From the NCBI GenBank assembly GCA_964580435.1, contig CAZOKP010000005.1:11245-75244 (forward strand): a stretch of DNA of 64,000 nt. The letters run 5' to 3'. The notes under the pieces were generated by a model. That model worked only from the letters and a program-made list of their open reading frames with translations. It made no database searches and was not told where the DNA came from. This DNA is from CAZKEW01 sp964580435 (GTDB taxonomy: Bacteria > Acidobacteriota > Aminicenantia > Aminicenantales > UBA8522). Below, piece after piece: positions 16,862 through 25,692 of the stretch; positions within the stretch are counted from its first letter, which is position 1, and every line of letters begins with the position of its first letter. Both the position numbers and the translations under genes were made by a program.

Positions 16862-16890
16862 ACTATACTAAATTGGGACCGAGCAAGCAA
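16862..16890 (-). promoter_or_regulatory. waaA promoter abutting its start codon
   Basis: Minus strand TTGCTT (16885-16890), 17-bp spacer, TATAGT (16862-16867). The -10 box ends 8 nt before the GTG of waaA, so the mRNA would start at or 1-2 nt before the start codon. Confidence 0.6.
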
Positions 16891-16939
16891 GCTTTCCGAA
16901 TGCAGTGGGCTCTCTGCAGGAACCAGCCATAAAAAAACG

Positions 16940-16968
16940 TTGCCTCTCAACTCAAATTTTGCTATTGT
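16940..16968 (+). promoter_or_regulatory. Promoter of the small basic protein gene
   Basis: TTGCCT (16940-16945), 17-bp spacer, TATTGT (16963-16968). Predicted leader is about 48 nt to the ATG at 17023. Confidence 0.5.
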
Positions 16969-17022
16969 AGAACGGACAAAGAATAAAAAATATCAACTCC
17001 ATATGAGAGGAAAGGCAGAAAA

Positions 17023-17211
17023 ATGGCTGAAGAAAAAGCAGAACAGGCTCAAGAAAAAGCCAAGAAAGGCAAGAAAACGAACAAGCTGACTTTGGCCGAA
17101 GTTGAGAAAAAACTCGAAGAGGCCAAGAGCGCCCAGGGAGGTTTTTCCTCCCGGTATGCCAAGGAGCTGCTTCGCCGCAAGGACATCCTCCGCTCTCAGG
17201 GAAAGAAATAG
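17023..17211 (+). CDS. Small highly charged protein of unknown function
   Basis: 62-aa protein rich in Lys, Glu and Ala, with a predicted coiled-coil helix (TLAEVEKKLEEAKSAQ) and a basic C-terminus ending RSQGKK. A GAGGAAAGG purine tract precedes the ATG. It has its own promoter and lies just upstream of rpsO, in the same direction. The composition would suit a ribosome- or nucleic-acid-associated protein, but I do not recognise it. Confidence 0.6.
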   Translation: MAEEKAEQAQEKAKKGKKTNKLTLAEVEKKLEEAKSAQGGFSSRYAKELLRRKDILRSQGKK

Positions 17212-17282
17212 ATTCTAGACGAGTCCGCCCCCAAAGACATATTTCCCCTTTAGAGTCGCTATTTCGCACTGATAATAAAAAA

Positions 17283-17311
17283 TTTACATTCTTATTCAAA
17301 TCTGCTAGGAT
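17283..17311 (+). promoter_or_regulatory. rpsO-pnp promoter
   Basis: TTTACA (17283-17288), 17-bp spacer, TAGGAT (17306-17311), with transcription start predicted near 17318. The GGAG ribosome site at 17327-17330 and the GTG at 17339 follow. Confidence 0.7.
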
Positions 17312-17338
17312 GATAGATTGATTGAAGGAGTTAGAATC

Positions 17339-17605
17339 GTGCTAAGCAAAGAACACAAGACGAAAATCGTCGAGGACAATCGGCTAAAGCCTGAGGATAC
17401 AGGCTCGCCAGAAGTCCAAATCGCTCTTCTGAGCGAGAGAATCAGTTTTCTCACCAACCACCTCATCATTCACAAAAAAGACCACACTTCTCAAGTCGGC
17501 CTGATGAGGCTTGTCGGACAGAGAAAAAGGCTCCTGGCTTACCTGAAAAGGCAAGACTCAAGCCGCTATGAAAACCTTATTCAGAAGCTGAACCTGCGCA
17601 AATAG
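17339..17605 (+). CDS. rpsO: 30S ribosomal protein S15
   Basis: 88-aa S15, which binds 16S rRNA in the central domain. The family signature is complete: DTGSPEVQIALLSERI, LTNHL, HKKDHTSQVGLMRLVGQRKR and LLAYLKRQD. The GTG at 17339 gives the normal S15 length and has GGAG 8 nt upstream; an in-frame TTG at 17318 coincides with the predicted transcription start and is rejected. Followed 20 bp later by pnp, the common bacterial rpsO-pnp order. Confidence 0.97.
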   Translation: MLSKEHKTKIVEDNRLKPEDTGSPEVQIALLSERISFLTNHLIIHKKDHTSQVGLMRLVGQRKRLLAYLKRQDSSRYENLIQKLNLRK

Positions 17606-17625
17606 GCTGCGGCCTGGGGACGAAA

Positions 17626-19800
17626 ATGCCTCACACCATTACCCTTGAAATCAACAATCTCCCTCTTACTATCGAGATTGGCAAGATCGGCAAACAGGCT
17701 GACGGCTCCGCTCTAGTCCGCTATGGCGAAACCATCATGTTCTGCGCGGCCACCTCCAAGAAGGAAGTCAAAGAGCAAAAACCTTTCCTGCCTCTCATCG
17801 TGGACTATAGAGAGAATACCTATGCCGCCGGGAAGATCCCGGGCGGATTTTTCAAACGCGAGGGCAGGCCCTCGGAAAGAGAGATCCTGGTCAGCCGGCT
17901 CATCGACCGGCCCATCCGCTCTCTTTTCCCGGACGGCTACTTTTTTGACACCCAAATCGTCGCCCTCCTGCTCTCCGCCGACCTAGAGAACGAGCCGGAT
18001 ATTTTGGGGATCATCGGGGCCTCGGCGGCCCTCTATTTTTCTGATATTCCTTTCACCACGCCTATCGGCGCTGTCAAAATCGGCTGCGTCGACAACCAGT
18101 TCTTGATCAATCCTACCGGGGCACAACTCGAAAAAAGCAAGCTCAACATGGTCGTCGTGGGGACGGAGCAAGGCACCGTCATGATCGAGGCCGGAGCCAC
18201 AGAAGTGGAAGAAGAAAAGTTTATCGAAGCCCTTGCGCTGGCTCAAGAGCCGATACGTAAAATCATCGAAGCGCAGAAAGACCTCTATCAGAAGCTCAAC
18301 ATCAAGAAGCGCGAATTCACGGTCAAGTCCTTTGACCCGGACAAAGTGGAAAAAATCGAGCGCAAAATATCGGCTGACCTTTTGCGGGCAATCCAGATCA
18401 GGACAAAAAAAGAGAGCGAAGAGGAAAGCGACAAGATTCTGAAAACGCTCTTGGCTGACATCCCGCCTGAGAACGAGAAGGAAATCAGTGAGACCAAAGA
18501 AACATTTTATAACCTGCAAAAGAAACTCGTCAGAGACCTCGTTTTGAACCAAGGCAAGCGTTCCGACGGCCGACGTTTTGACGAAATTAGGCCGATTTCC
18601 ATAGAGGTCGGCCTCCTTCCACGCACCCACGGCTCGGCCCTTTTCACCAGGGGAGAAACTCAGTGCCTGGCCACCGTTACCCTGGGGACCTTTGAGGATG
18701 TCCAGAGGCTCAATGGGCTGGGAGAAGAGGCAGAAAAGCGCTTCATGCTCCATTACAATTTTCCGCCGTTCTCTGTAGGAGAGGTCTCTTTCCTGCGGGC
18801 TCCGGGAAGACGGGAGATCGGACACGGCGCCCTGGCTGAAAAATCTATTCTCCCTGCCATTCCGAGTGAGGAGGTTTTTCCCTACACGATCAGAATCGTC
18901 TCGGACATTCTGGAATCCAACGGCTCTTCCTCGATGGCGACGGTCTGCGGAGGCGTTCTCTCCCTCATGGACGCGGGTGTTCCCCTGTCCATGACTATCG
19001 CCGGCATTGCCATGGGACTTTTTACGGATGGGCCGAGGTCCGTCATTCTCACGGATATCGCCGGGTTGGAGGATCATTTCGGGGACATGGACCTGAAGGT
19101 GACAGGCACGGATAAAGGGGTCACCGCCATCCAGCTGGACCTGAAGATCCCGTCGATTAGCCCTGAAGTCTTCCGGGAAGGACTGCTCAAAGCCAGAGCC
19201 GCCCGGCTGGAAGTCCTGGCGAAAATGAAAGAGGCTCTCCCGGCACCGAGACCCGAGATCTCGTCCTTTGCGCCCCGGATCATCACGCTTTTTATAAATC
19301 CCGAAAAAGTGGCTGAAGTGATCGGCCCGGCGGGAAAGGTCATCAAAAGGATCATCGCTCAAACAAAGGCCAAGATCGATATCGAAGAAGGCGGCAAAAT
19401 CATCATCGCTTCCACGGACATGCAGGCGGCGGAAAAGGCCAAAGAGATGATCCGGGAGATCACTGTCGAGGCCGAAATCGGCAAGGTCTACCAGGGAAAA
19501 GTCATCCGGATCGAAGAGTACGGCGCTTTTCTTGAAATCCTCCCCAATATTGTTGGGCTGCTTCATGTTTCTGAGATCGCCCACTACCGGGTCAAGAGCG
19601 TCCGGGACGTGCTCAAAATGGGGCAGATCCTCGAAGTCAAAGTCATCAGCATCGACGAGGATAACAAGGTCCGCCTAAGCCGCAAAGCCCTCGAGGAAAG
19701 GCCCGCCTCAGCGCCCGACCCGGAAGGTTCGGATCAGTATCCCCGGCGCAATACATCCCCTCGCGACGACCGCCGTCCGCGGAATAAATACAGGACTTGA
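17626..19800 (+). CDS. pnp: Polyribonucleotide nucleotidyltransferase (PNPase)
   Basis: 724-aa 3'-to-5' phosphorolytic exoribonuclease of mRNA turnover. Two RNase PH domains (about 1-230 and 315-550; FFKREGRPSEREILVSRLID in the first, GRREIGHGALAEK and DHFGDMDLKVTG in the second) flank an alpha-helical domain. A KH domain (IGPAGKVIKRI) and an S1 domain (GKVYQGKVIRIEEYGAF) follow at the C-terminus. All typical domains are present and the length is normal. Probably co-transcribed with rpsO. Confidence 0.97.
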   Translation: MPHTITLEINNLPLTIEIGKIGKQADGSALVRYGETIMFCAATSKKEVKEQKPFLPLIVDYRENTYAAGKIPGGFFKREGRPSEREILVSRLIDRPIRSLFPDGYFFDTQIVALLLSADLENEPDILGIIGASAALYFSDIPFTTPIGAVKIGCVDNQFLINPTGAQLEKSKLNMVVVGTEQGTVMIEAGATEVEEEKFIEALALAQEPIRKIIEAQKDLYQKLNIKKREFTVKSFDPDKVEKIERKISADLLRAIQIRTKKESEEESDKILKTLLADIPPENEKEISETKETFYNLQKKLVRDLVLNQGKRSDGRRFDEIRPISIEVGLLPRTHGSALFTRGETQCLATVTLGTFEDVQRLNGLGEEAEKRFMLHYNFPPFSVGEVSFLRAPGRREIGHGALAEKSILPAIPSEEVFPYTIRIVSDILESNGSSSMATVCGGVLSLMDAGVPLSMTIAGIAMGLFTDGPRSVILTDIAGLEDHFGDMDLKVTGTDKGVTAIQLDLKIPSISPEVFREGLLKARAARLEVLAKMKEALPAPRPEISSFAPRIITLFINPEKVAEVIGPAGKVIKRIIAQTKAKIDIEEGGKIIIASTDMQAAEKAKEMIREITVEAEIGKVYQGKVIRIEEYGAFLEILPNIVGLLHVSEIAHYRVKSVRDVLKMGQILEVKVISIDEDNKVRLSRKALEERPASAPDPEGSDQYPRRNTSPRDDRRPRNKYRT

Positions 19801-19819
19801 GATAAAAAGCGGGACGAAA

Positions 19820-20314
19820 ATGGCTGGTTTTTTTCAGCCGAAAAAGGGTTTCACTCTCATCGAAGTGCTTGTGACTCTGGCGATCCTTGCTATTCTGGCC
19901 GCCGCCATCATGCCGCTGGCAAAAACCGCGGTCAAGCGGGAAAAAGAGATCGAGCTGCGCCGCAATTTGCGGATTATCCGTGAAGCGATCGACGCCTACA
20001 AGAAGCTGGCGGACGAAAAAAAAATCGAAGTCGAAGAAGATTCCGAAGGCTATCCTCCTGACCTCGAAACCCTGGTGAAGGGCGTCGAGATCAAAGAACA
20101 GGAGGGCGACGAAAAGGGCCAAAAGACCGGCCCGAAGGTCATCAAGTTCTTGAGGCGAATACCCGGGGACCCGATGACGGACTCGCTCGACTGGGGACTC
20201 CGCTCGTATCAGGATGACCCGGATGAGGATGTCTGGGGAGGCGAAAATGTCTACGACATCTATTCCAGAAGCAGGGCCACGGCCTTGGACGGCTCAAAGT
20301 ACAGTGATTGGTAG
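19820..20314 (+). CDS. Type II secretion-like pseudopilin (GspG type) 1
   Basis: 164-aa prepilin-like protein. The class III signal KKGFTLIEVLVTLAILAILA has the cleavage Gly, Phe+1 and Glu+5, and is followed by a helix and a C-terminal beta region. Near the end are the GspG-style segments GDPMTDSLDWGLR and NVYDIYSRS, where major pseudopilins bind calcium. First of three pseudopilin genes in a row between pnp and lpxB. No secretion ATPase or secretin is in the window, so the machine must be encoded elsewhere. Confidence 0.87.
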   Translation: MAGFFQPKKGFTLIEVLVTLAILAILAAAIMPLAKTAVKREKEIELRRNLRIIREAIDAYKKLADEKKIEVEEDSEGYPPDLETLVKGVEIKEQEGDEKGQKTGPKVIKFLRRIPGDPMTDSLDWGLRSYQDDPDEDVWGGENVYDIYSRSRATALDGSKYSDW

Positions 20315-20318
20315 CTCC

Positions 20319-20729
20319 ATGATGGCACAAGGAAACCGGCCAAAAAACGGATTCACCCTGATTGAAATCATCATCGTTCTCACCCTCATCGGAATCCTGC
20401 TCGGGCTGGCGGTTCCCCAGTATAAATATTCCCTCAAAAAGGCTCGGGAGGCGGTCTTAAAAGAGGACCTTTTCGTTTTTCGCAAACTGATCGGTCAGTA
20501 CTATACGGACAAGGGCAAGTATCCGGCTTCTCTCCAGGCCCTGGTGGATGACGGCTACCTCACCAAGATTCCCGTCGACCCGATGACCAAGAGAGCGGAC
20601 ACTTGGGTCGAGGTCAGGGAGAATCCCACCTACGAAGAGCTGGTCCCGAACATGGAATTCGGGATCGTAGATGTCCATTCCGGGTCCAAGGACAAAGCCA
20701 TAGAAGGGACAACCTACGATACCTGGTAA
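20319..20729 (+). CDS. Type II secretion-like pseudopilin (GspG type) 2
   Basis: 136-aa pseudopilin with the prepilin signal KNGFTLIEIIIVLTLIGILLG (Gly cleavage site, Phe+1, Glu+5). The C-terminal half contains YPASLQALVDDGYLTKIPVDPMT and ends TTYDTW, the same layout as pseudopilin 1. The tandem ATG at 20319/20322 is 4 nt after the preceding stop, so the two genes are translationally linked. A GspG paralogue that may form a minor or alternative pseudopilus subunit. Confidence 0.87.
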   Translation: MMAQGNRPKNGFTLIEIIIVLTLIGILLGLAVPQYKYSLKKAREAVLKEDLFVFRKLIGQYYTDKGKYPASLQALVDDGYLTKIPVDPMTKRADTWVEVRENPTYEELVPNMEFGIVDVHSGSKDKAIEGTTYDTW

Positions 20730-20739
20730 CAGAAGAGGA

Positions 20740-21339
20740 ATGAAACAACCGCGCGGCTATGTCCTGATCATGCTCATGCTTGTCATCGCACTCATGGGTC
20801 TCGGGCTGATGGTGGCCGTTCCCGTTTGGCAGACTCAAATTCAAAGAGAAAACGAGGAAGAGTTGATCTTCAGGGGCAACCAGTACGTTGAAGCCCTCCG
20901 CATCTTCCAGCTTAAGAATCCCGGCAGCTTTCCGAAAACGCTCGAGGAGCTCGTCGAAAACAAATGCATTCGCCGTCTTTACAAAGACCCCATGACTCCC
21001 GGGGGCGAGTGGAACCTGATTCTTAATCAGGAAGGAATCGGCAGTGTGGGGCAGCCGAGGTCGCTCACATCCCGCGGCTCAGCCTCGTCAAGAATCTCCC
21101 CAGGCGAGGGCCCAAAGGGCCCGTCCTTTTCTGCCCAGAGAGTCATGGTCGCTCCCCCGAAAGCTCTCTCGTCTATCCGGAACCCTCGCATCCTCGGAGT
21201 CGTCAGCACCTCCACTAAAAAATCTATTCGGGTCTACAAAGAACAAGAGAGCTACGATAAATGGCTTTTTTTCTACGGCCAGGACTCGACCAAACTCCCG
21301 GAGATCATTTATTACGGTCAACCCGCCAAGACTCCATGA
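20740..21339 (+). CDS. Pseudopilin-like protein 3, lacking Glu5
   Basis: 199-aa protein with a prepilin-like N-terminus (PRGYVLIMLMLVIALMGLG) but Met instead of Glu at position 5 of the predicted mature protein. The body matches its neighbours: FPKTLEELVENKCIRRLYKDPMT. A Ser/Pro-rich insertion (about residues 105-150) separates this from a C-terminal domain. In type II systems only the tip subunit (GspK) usually lacks Glu5, so this may be a tip or assembly protein; inferred. Its stop overlaps the lpxB start (ATGA). Confidence 0.75.
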   Translation: MKQPRGYVLIMLMLVIALMGLGLMVAVPVWQTQIQRENEEELIFRGNQYVEALRIFQLKNPGSFPKTLEELVENKCIRRLYKDPMTPGGEWNLILNQEGIGSVGQPRSLTSRGSASSRISPGEGPKGPSFSAQRVMVAPPKALSSIRNPRILGVVSTSTKKSIRVYKEQESYDKWLFFYGQDSTKLPEIIYYGQPAKTP

Positions 21340-22472
21340 ATTCCATCCTAATCGTTGCGGGCGAAAATTCGGGAGAGAAATACGGGGCCGATGTCATCCA
21401 CGAATTCAAGAAGAGACATCCCTCTCTCTCTTTTTTCGGAATTGGCGGAAAAAGGATGCGGGAGGAGGGCGCGGAGCTCATTTTCTCGATCGAAGACCTG
21501 AGCGCAATCGGCATCATCGAGGTCATCTCCAGGATTCCTCAGATCAAAAAAATCTTCAACCGCCTGGGAAAAGAAATAGAAGCCAGAAGACCAGTCAGCG
21601 CCGTGCTGATTGATTCTCCGGATTTCAACTTGCGCCTGGCCCGCAAGCTCAAAAAAGCGGGGATTCCCGTCTTGTATTATATCAGCCCCACTGTCTGGGC
21701 TTGGCGGAGCAGCCGGCTGAAGACAATCAAAGACGTCGTCACTCGGATGTGTCTTATTTTTCCTTTTGAGCTGGCGCTCTACGAGGAGCACGGCATTCCC
21801 GCTACGTTCGTCGGACACCCACTCAAAGAAAAGGTCAAAACGCGGCTGGGCCGCGAGGAATTTTTCAAGAAATATTCGCTTCCTCCCGCAAGCCGGCTCA
21901 TCGCTCTGCTTCCAGGAAGCCGGAAGACCGAAGTGAAAAACAATCTGCCCATTCTCGTCCAGGCCGTCGGCAGAATGAAAAGAGATGTTCCGGCGTGTTT
22001 TCTCTTGGTCCTGGCCGAAAGCTTGGATCGGGGCTATCTTAGCCGTTTCCTGTCCTCCGAAGAAAGGGACATCCGGGTTCTTGACGCCGACGGCTATGAA
22101 GCCATCGCCTACTCCGACCTCGCTCTTTCGGCCTGCGGGACGGCCAACCTCGAAGCCGCTCTGTTGGGAACGCCCCTAATCGCTTTTTACCGGGTCTCCC
22201 CCCTGACCTACTATCCTTTCCGCCGGCTCTTGAAAATCCACAACTACAGCATCGTCAATATCCTCGCCGGAAGAAGAATCATTCCCGAGCTCATCCAGCG
22301 CCAATTCAACGCCGAAAGACTTGCGCAAGAAGCCAAAGAGCTCCTCTTTTCCGAGAAAGCAAGAGCGAACATGAAAGCAGAATTCCTACGAATCGGAGAG
22401 AGTCTCGGCCAGGAAAGCGCCTCTGTTCACGTCGCGGCAGAACTGGAAAAGCTCATTTTCATTTCTCCTTGA
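21336..22472 (+). CDS. lpxB: Lipid-A-disaccharide synthase
   Basis: 378-aa glycosyltransferase joining UDP-diacylglucosamine and lipid X in lipid A synthesis. Family motifs: IVAGENSGEKYGADVI at the N-terminus, IDSPDFNLRLARKLKK, YYISPTVWAWRSSR, FVGHPLKEKV, LLPGSRKTEVKNNLP and LSACGTANLEAALLGTPLI. The ATG at 21336 overlaps the pseudopilin stop and gives the normal length; upstream in-frame codons lie inside the pseudopilin gene. With waaA it shows the cell makes lipid A. Confidence 0.96.
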   Translation: MNSILIVAGENSGEKYGADVIHEFKKRHPSLSFFGIGGKRMREEGAELIFSIEDLSAIGIIEVISRIPQIKKIFNRLGKEIEARRPVSAVLIDSPDFNLRLARKLKKAGIPVLYYISPTVWAWRSSRLKTIKDVVTRMCLIFPFELALYEEHGIPATFVGHPLKEKVKTRLGREEFFKKYSLPPASRLIALLPGSRKTEVKNNLPILVQAVGRMKRDVPACFLLVLAESLDRGYLSRFLSSEERDIRVLDADGYEAIAYSDLALSACGTANLEAALLGTPLIAFYRVSPLTYYPFRRLLKIHNYSIVNILAGRRIIPELIQRQFNAERLAQEAKELLFSEKARANMKAEFLRIGESLGQESASVHVAAELEKLIFISP

Positions 22473-22496
22473 AATTCCCTGTGTTTCCAATATAAT
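22469..22496 (+). promoter_or_regulatory. Promoter of the secreted 169-aa protein gene
   Basis: TTGAAA (22469-22474), 16-bp spacer, TATAAT (22491-22496), overlapping the end of lpxB. The leader is about 30 nt and carries AAAGGAGG. Confidence 0.65.
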
Positions 22497-22533
22497 TCCT
22501 CTTTCCAAAACGTCAGACGACAAAGGAGGTCGC

Positions 22534-23043
22534 ATGAAAAAGTCCGTGATGTGCGGCGCTATTTTCTTCCTGGCGCTGGGTCTATTGTTCGGCCAAAGCG
22601 ATGAAATCCTCAAACTCAAGGAAAAGATCATCGAGATGCAGAACGCCGGCGAGCTGGGATTCCGTAATTTTGCCTTTTGCTCAAACATCATCGGGTTCGG
22701 CTCCTATGTCCCTCTTCCCAACCCGGTCTTGGACAAAAACGCAGACCTTTTAGTTTACTACGAACCCGTCAATGTTTTTACCAGCAAAAAAGAAGGACTC
22801 TACGAAATCTGGTATACCCAAGACATGGCCCTCCTTAATGACAAAGGAGAAGTCCTCCAGGAATGGCCTAACGCCCTCGACTTCCACTATACAGCCAGGG
22901 CTCCGGTCATGGACCTCTTTGCCCAGAACAACATCACTTTGGGAGGTCAGGTTCCGGCGGGGAAATATAAATTCAAGGCGGTACTCAAAGATAAACTGAG
23001 CGGAAAGTCTGCGACTAAAGTCGCGGATTTTGAGGTCCGCTGA
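22534..23043 (+). CDS. Secreted protein of unknown function
   Basis: 169-aa protein with a signal peptide (MKKSVMCGAIFFLALGLLFG). The mature part is beta-rich with aromatic residues (DLLVYYEPVNVF, GLYEIWYTQDMALL, AGKYKFKAVLKDKLSGK), like an immunoglobulin- or BsuPI-type fold. AAAGGAGG lies upstream of the ATG. Its 3' end overlaps that of the convergent DUF192 gene by 29 bp. I do not recognise the family. Confidence 0.7.
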   Translation: MKKSVMCGAIFFLALGLLFGQSDEILKLKEKIIEMQNAGELGFRNFAFCSNIIGFGSYVPLPNPVLDKNADLLVYYEPVNVFTSKKEGLYEIWYTQDMALLNDKGEVLQEWPNALDFHYTARAPVMDLFAQNNITLGGQVPAGKYKFKAVLKDKLSGKSATKVADFEVR

Positions 23044-23488
23044 TATTCTTCGGCAGGACGAAAGCGAGCCGGTCATAAAGGCGGAGGCCCTGCTTTTCTG
23101 CGCTTCCGCTTTTCAGCTCCAAGACGTACATAGCGGCAGCGCCCGGTACATAAGAGGGGCAAGGGTCGCTCGGGCAGGGCGGGACATTGGGCTCGAGGTG
23201 GACAACCCTTTTTTGGATGTCCAACCACAAGATATCAATAGAAAATCTCATGTTCTTCATCCAGAAGGAGTTGATCCCTTCCTCCTCGAAAAGAAATAGC
23301 ATGCCCTGGTCGTCATTGAGTCTCTCCCGAAACATCAGCCCCTGCTGTCTTTGTTCATCAGTTATGGCGAGTTCGGCCGTTACGGCAAATCCATTTGGAA
23401 AATAGACCTTGACGAAGGCCTTTTTCCCGGCTTGGCCTGAGCAAAAGAGCAGGCACAGCGACAAAGTCAGAAGGTACCTTCTTTTCAT
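23015..23488 (-). CDS. DUF192 family protein
   Basis: 157-aa exported protein: signal peptide MKRRYLLTLSLCLLF, then the DUF192 barrel with ELAITDEQRQQGLMFRERL, GMLFLFEEEG, SFWMKNMRFSIDILW and YVLELKSGSAEKQGL. The family is widespread; its biochemical role is not settled. The start at 23488 has GGAG 7 nt upstream; an ATG 18 nt further up is less likely. Follows pcm on the same strand, 14 bp after its stop. Confidence 0.87.
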   Translation of the reverse strand: MKRRYLLTLSLCLLFCSGQAGKKAFVKVYFPNGFAVTAELAITDEQRQQGLMFRERLNDDQGMLFLFEEEGINSFWMKNMRFSIDILWLDIQKRVVHLEPNVPPCPSDPCPSYVPGAAAMYVLELKSGSAEKQGLRLYDRLAFVLPKNISGPQNPRL

Positions 23489-23502
23489 TTCTCGTCTCCG
23501 TC

Positions 23503-24204
23503 TCAATGCATTGAAATCAGGGGCACAAAACGAACCGGCAGAAGCTTCTTCTTCTTGAAATGCTCCTTTTCCCGGACGACGACAACCAACTCCTGAAACC
23601 CCTCCCCGACCGGAATGATCATTCTGCCGGCAGAGCAGAGTTGTTCCCGCAATTTTTTCGGCACCGCAGGCGCCGCCGCAGTCACCATGATCGCATCATA
23701 GGGAGCGTTGTCTTGCCAGCCAAAGGTCCCATCTCCGATCTTAAAATGGATGTTAGCATACCCAAGCTTCTGCAACAGTTCCTGGGCTCTTGACGAGAGC
23801 GTGCTGATAACCTCAATGGTATAGACCTGCTTGACGATTTCGGCCAGCACGGCTGTTTGATAGCCAGAGCCTGTTCCCACCTCCAAGACCGTTTCCCCGC
23901 CCTTGAGATCGAGCGCTTCTGTCATATAGGCCACGATATATGGCTGAGAAATCGTCTGTCCTTCGCCGATAGGAAGCGGTTCATCGGCATAAGCATAGGG
24001 CTTGAGCTCATCGGGAACGAAAAAATGCCGCGGGACCTTCCTCAGGGCCCGGAGGACCTTTTCGTCCTTGACTCCGCGGGCCTGGATCTGAAGGTTGACC
24101 ATGCTCTCTCTTGGCCCGGCGAATCCGTTGTCGTTCTCTAACAAGAAAGTCCCCGAATCTATAAGGCTTGCGGGTTCATCAGTAGGCTCTGGCAAAGAAG
24201 ACAA
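23503..24204 (-). CDS. pcm: Protein-L-isoaspartate O-methyltransferase
   Basis: 233-aa SAM-dependent repair enzyme that methylates L-isoaspartyl residues in damaged proteins. Motifs: RALRKVPRHFFVP, IGEGQTISQPYIVAYMTEAL, and the SAM-binding VLEVGTGSGYQTAVLAEI, then GDGTFGW and VTAAAPAVPKKL. The ATG at 24204 lies 26 bp inside the end of proS. An N-terminal extension of about 35 residues precedes the conserved part, so a later start (Met35) is possible. Probable operon proS-pcm-DUF192. Confidence 0.93.
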   Translation of the reverse strand: MSSLPEPTDEPASLIDSGTFLLENDNGFAGPRESMVNLQIQARGVKDEKVLRALRKVPRHFFVPDELKPYAYADEPLPIGEGQTISQPYIVAYMTEALDLKGGETVLEVGTGSGYQTAVLAEIVKQVYTIEVISTLSSRAQELLQKLGYANIHFKIGDGTFGWQDNAPYDAIMVTAAAPAVPKKLREQLCSAGRMIIPVGEGFQELVVVVREKEHFKKKKLLPVRFVPLISMH

Positions 24205-25633
24205 GTTCCTTGGCTTCTTTCTGGCAGGAGATGCATTTTCCAGAAGGTTCTTTGTTCTCCTGGTTCAGCGGAATAACCCGGATGGTGGCCATGGTCTCTT
24301 CCTTGATCTTGTCTTCGCAGGACGCGTCCCCGCACCACCAACTCTTTAGAAAGCCTCTTTTCGACTCGATCACTTTTTTGAACTCTTGATAATCCTCGAC
24401 GGCGTGCGTGTTTTCGAGTTTAAATTTCAGAGCCTGTTCGAAGAGGGATACTTGAATATCCTTGAGTGTCTGGGGAATCCGCTGGACGAGATTGTCCAGG
24501 CCGACAAAGTCCTTTCTTTTGATGTCCCTTCTGACCAGCACAGCGCGGTTTTCCTGGATGTCTTTCGGACCGATCTCCAGACGAAGAGGAACGCCCCGCA
24601 TCTCCCACTCGGAAAATTTCCATCCGGGAGTGAATTCTTCCCTGGCATCAAGCCTGACACGAAGTCCGCTTTGCCCGAGATCTTTCTCTATCTGCAGCGC
24701 TACAGGCAGAATGGTTTCTTTCCAATTGCCGATGGATATGGGAACAATCACGACCTGCACGGGCGCGACCTGAGGAGGGAGCCTCAACCCGGAGTCATCT
24801 CCATGCATCATCACCAAAGCCCCGATCAATCGCGTCGAGACCCCCCATGAGGTCTGCCAGACATACTGGAGGTTCTGGTCTCTGTCCTCATAGCGGATGT
24901 CAAAGACTTTGGAAAAATGCTGGCCGAGGTTATGGGATGTTCCCATCTGCAGGGCTTTCCCGTCCGACATCAGAGCCTCGATCGCATAGGTTTCCAAGGC
25001 ACCGGCAAATTTTTGGCTCAGGGTTTTCCGTCCTTCGATCACGGGAATAGCCAGCTCCGTTTCGACAAATTCCTTGTACAGGTAGAGGATTTTGATGGTC
25101 TCTTCCTGAGCTTCCTCAAAGGTCTCGTGAGCCGTATGTCCCTCCTGCCAAAGGAATTCGGTTGTCCTTAGGAACGGACGAGTTACTTTTTCCCAGCGAA
25201 CGATGTTGGCCCACTGGTTGATCAAAACAGGCAGATCCCGCCACGACTGGATCCACTTAGAATACATCGAGCCGATAATGGCCTCGGAAGTGGGCCGGAC
25301 AGCCAGCCGTTCTTCGAGTTCTTCTGTCCCTCCGTGGGTAACCCAGGCCACTTCGGGCGCAAACCCCTCCAGGTGATCCATCTCCTTCTGGAACAGGCTT
25401 TCCGGGATGAAAAGAGGGAAATAGGCATTGACATGGCCGGTGTCCTTGATCCGCTTGTCCATCAGCCGCTGGAGGTTCTCCCAAATCGAGTAGCCATAGG
25501 GACGGATGATCATCATGCCCTTCATCGGGGCATAATCCGCCATCTCCGTTTTACGGATGATCTCCACATACCATTTGGAAAAATCCTCGCTCTTGGGAGT
25601 GATCTGCTTGACAAAACGTTCGTCTTTGATCAC
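24179..25633 (-). CDS. proS: Prolyl-tRNA synthetase, archaeal/eukaryotic type (type 3)
   Basis: 484-aa class II aminoacyl-tRNA synthetase. Motif 2 (VRWEKVTRPFLRTTEFLWQEGHTAH) and motif 3 (GDDSGLRLPPQVAPVQVVIVPI) are clear, with LAVRPTSEAIIGSMYSKWI between. The short form lacking the editing insertion and with a C-terminal zinc-like region (CGDASCEDK, CISCQKEAKE) ending FFARAY identifies the archaeal-type enzyme, found in some bacteria. Start is a GTG at 25633 with GGAG 6 nt upstream. Confidence 0.96.
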   Translation of the reverse strand: MIKDERFVKQITPKSEDFSKWYVEIIRKTEMADYAPMKGMMIIRPYGYSIWENLQRLMDKRIKDTGHVNAYFPLFIPESLFQKEMDHLEGFAPEVAWVTHGGTEELEERLAVRPTSEAIIGSMYSKWIQSWRDLPVLINQWANIVRWEKVTRPFLRTTEFLWQEGHTAHETFEEAQEETIKILYLYKEFVETELAIPVIEGRKTLSQKFAGALETYAIEALMSDGKALQMGTSHNLGQHFSKVFDIRYEDRDQNLQYVWQTSWGVSTRLIGALVMMHGDDSGLRLPPQVAPVQVVIVPISIGNWKETILPVALQIEKDLGQSGLRVRLDAREEFTPGWKFSEWEMRGVPLRLEIGPKDIQENRAVLVRRDIKRKDFVGLDNLVQRIPQTLKDIQVSLFEQALKFKLENTHAVEDYQEFKKVIESKRGFLKSWWCGDASCEDKIKEETMATIRVIPLNQENKEPSGKCISCQKEAKELVFFARAY

Positions 25634-25663
25634 GGAAGTCTCCGCTCTCTTGAGTATTGGCTC

Positions 25664-25692
25664 ATTCTATCCGCGCCCCTCATTTTTGTCAA
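25664..25692 (-). promoter_or_regulatory. proS promoter
   Basis: Minus strand TTGACA (25687-25692), 17-bp spacer, TAGAAT (25664-25669), with a leader of about 25 nt to the GTG of proS. Confidence 0.7.

Noticed and set aside
17983..19584. 533-codon open frame antisense to pnp
   Set aside because: It mirrors the codon pattern of pnp, has no ribosome site and its translation is rich in Asp/Arg/Phe with no domain; a shadow of the real gene.
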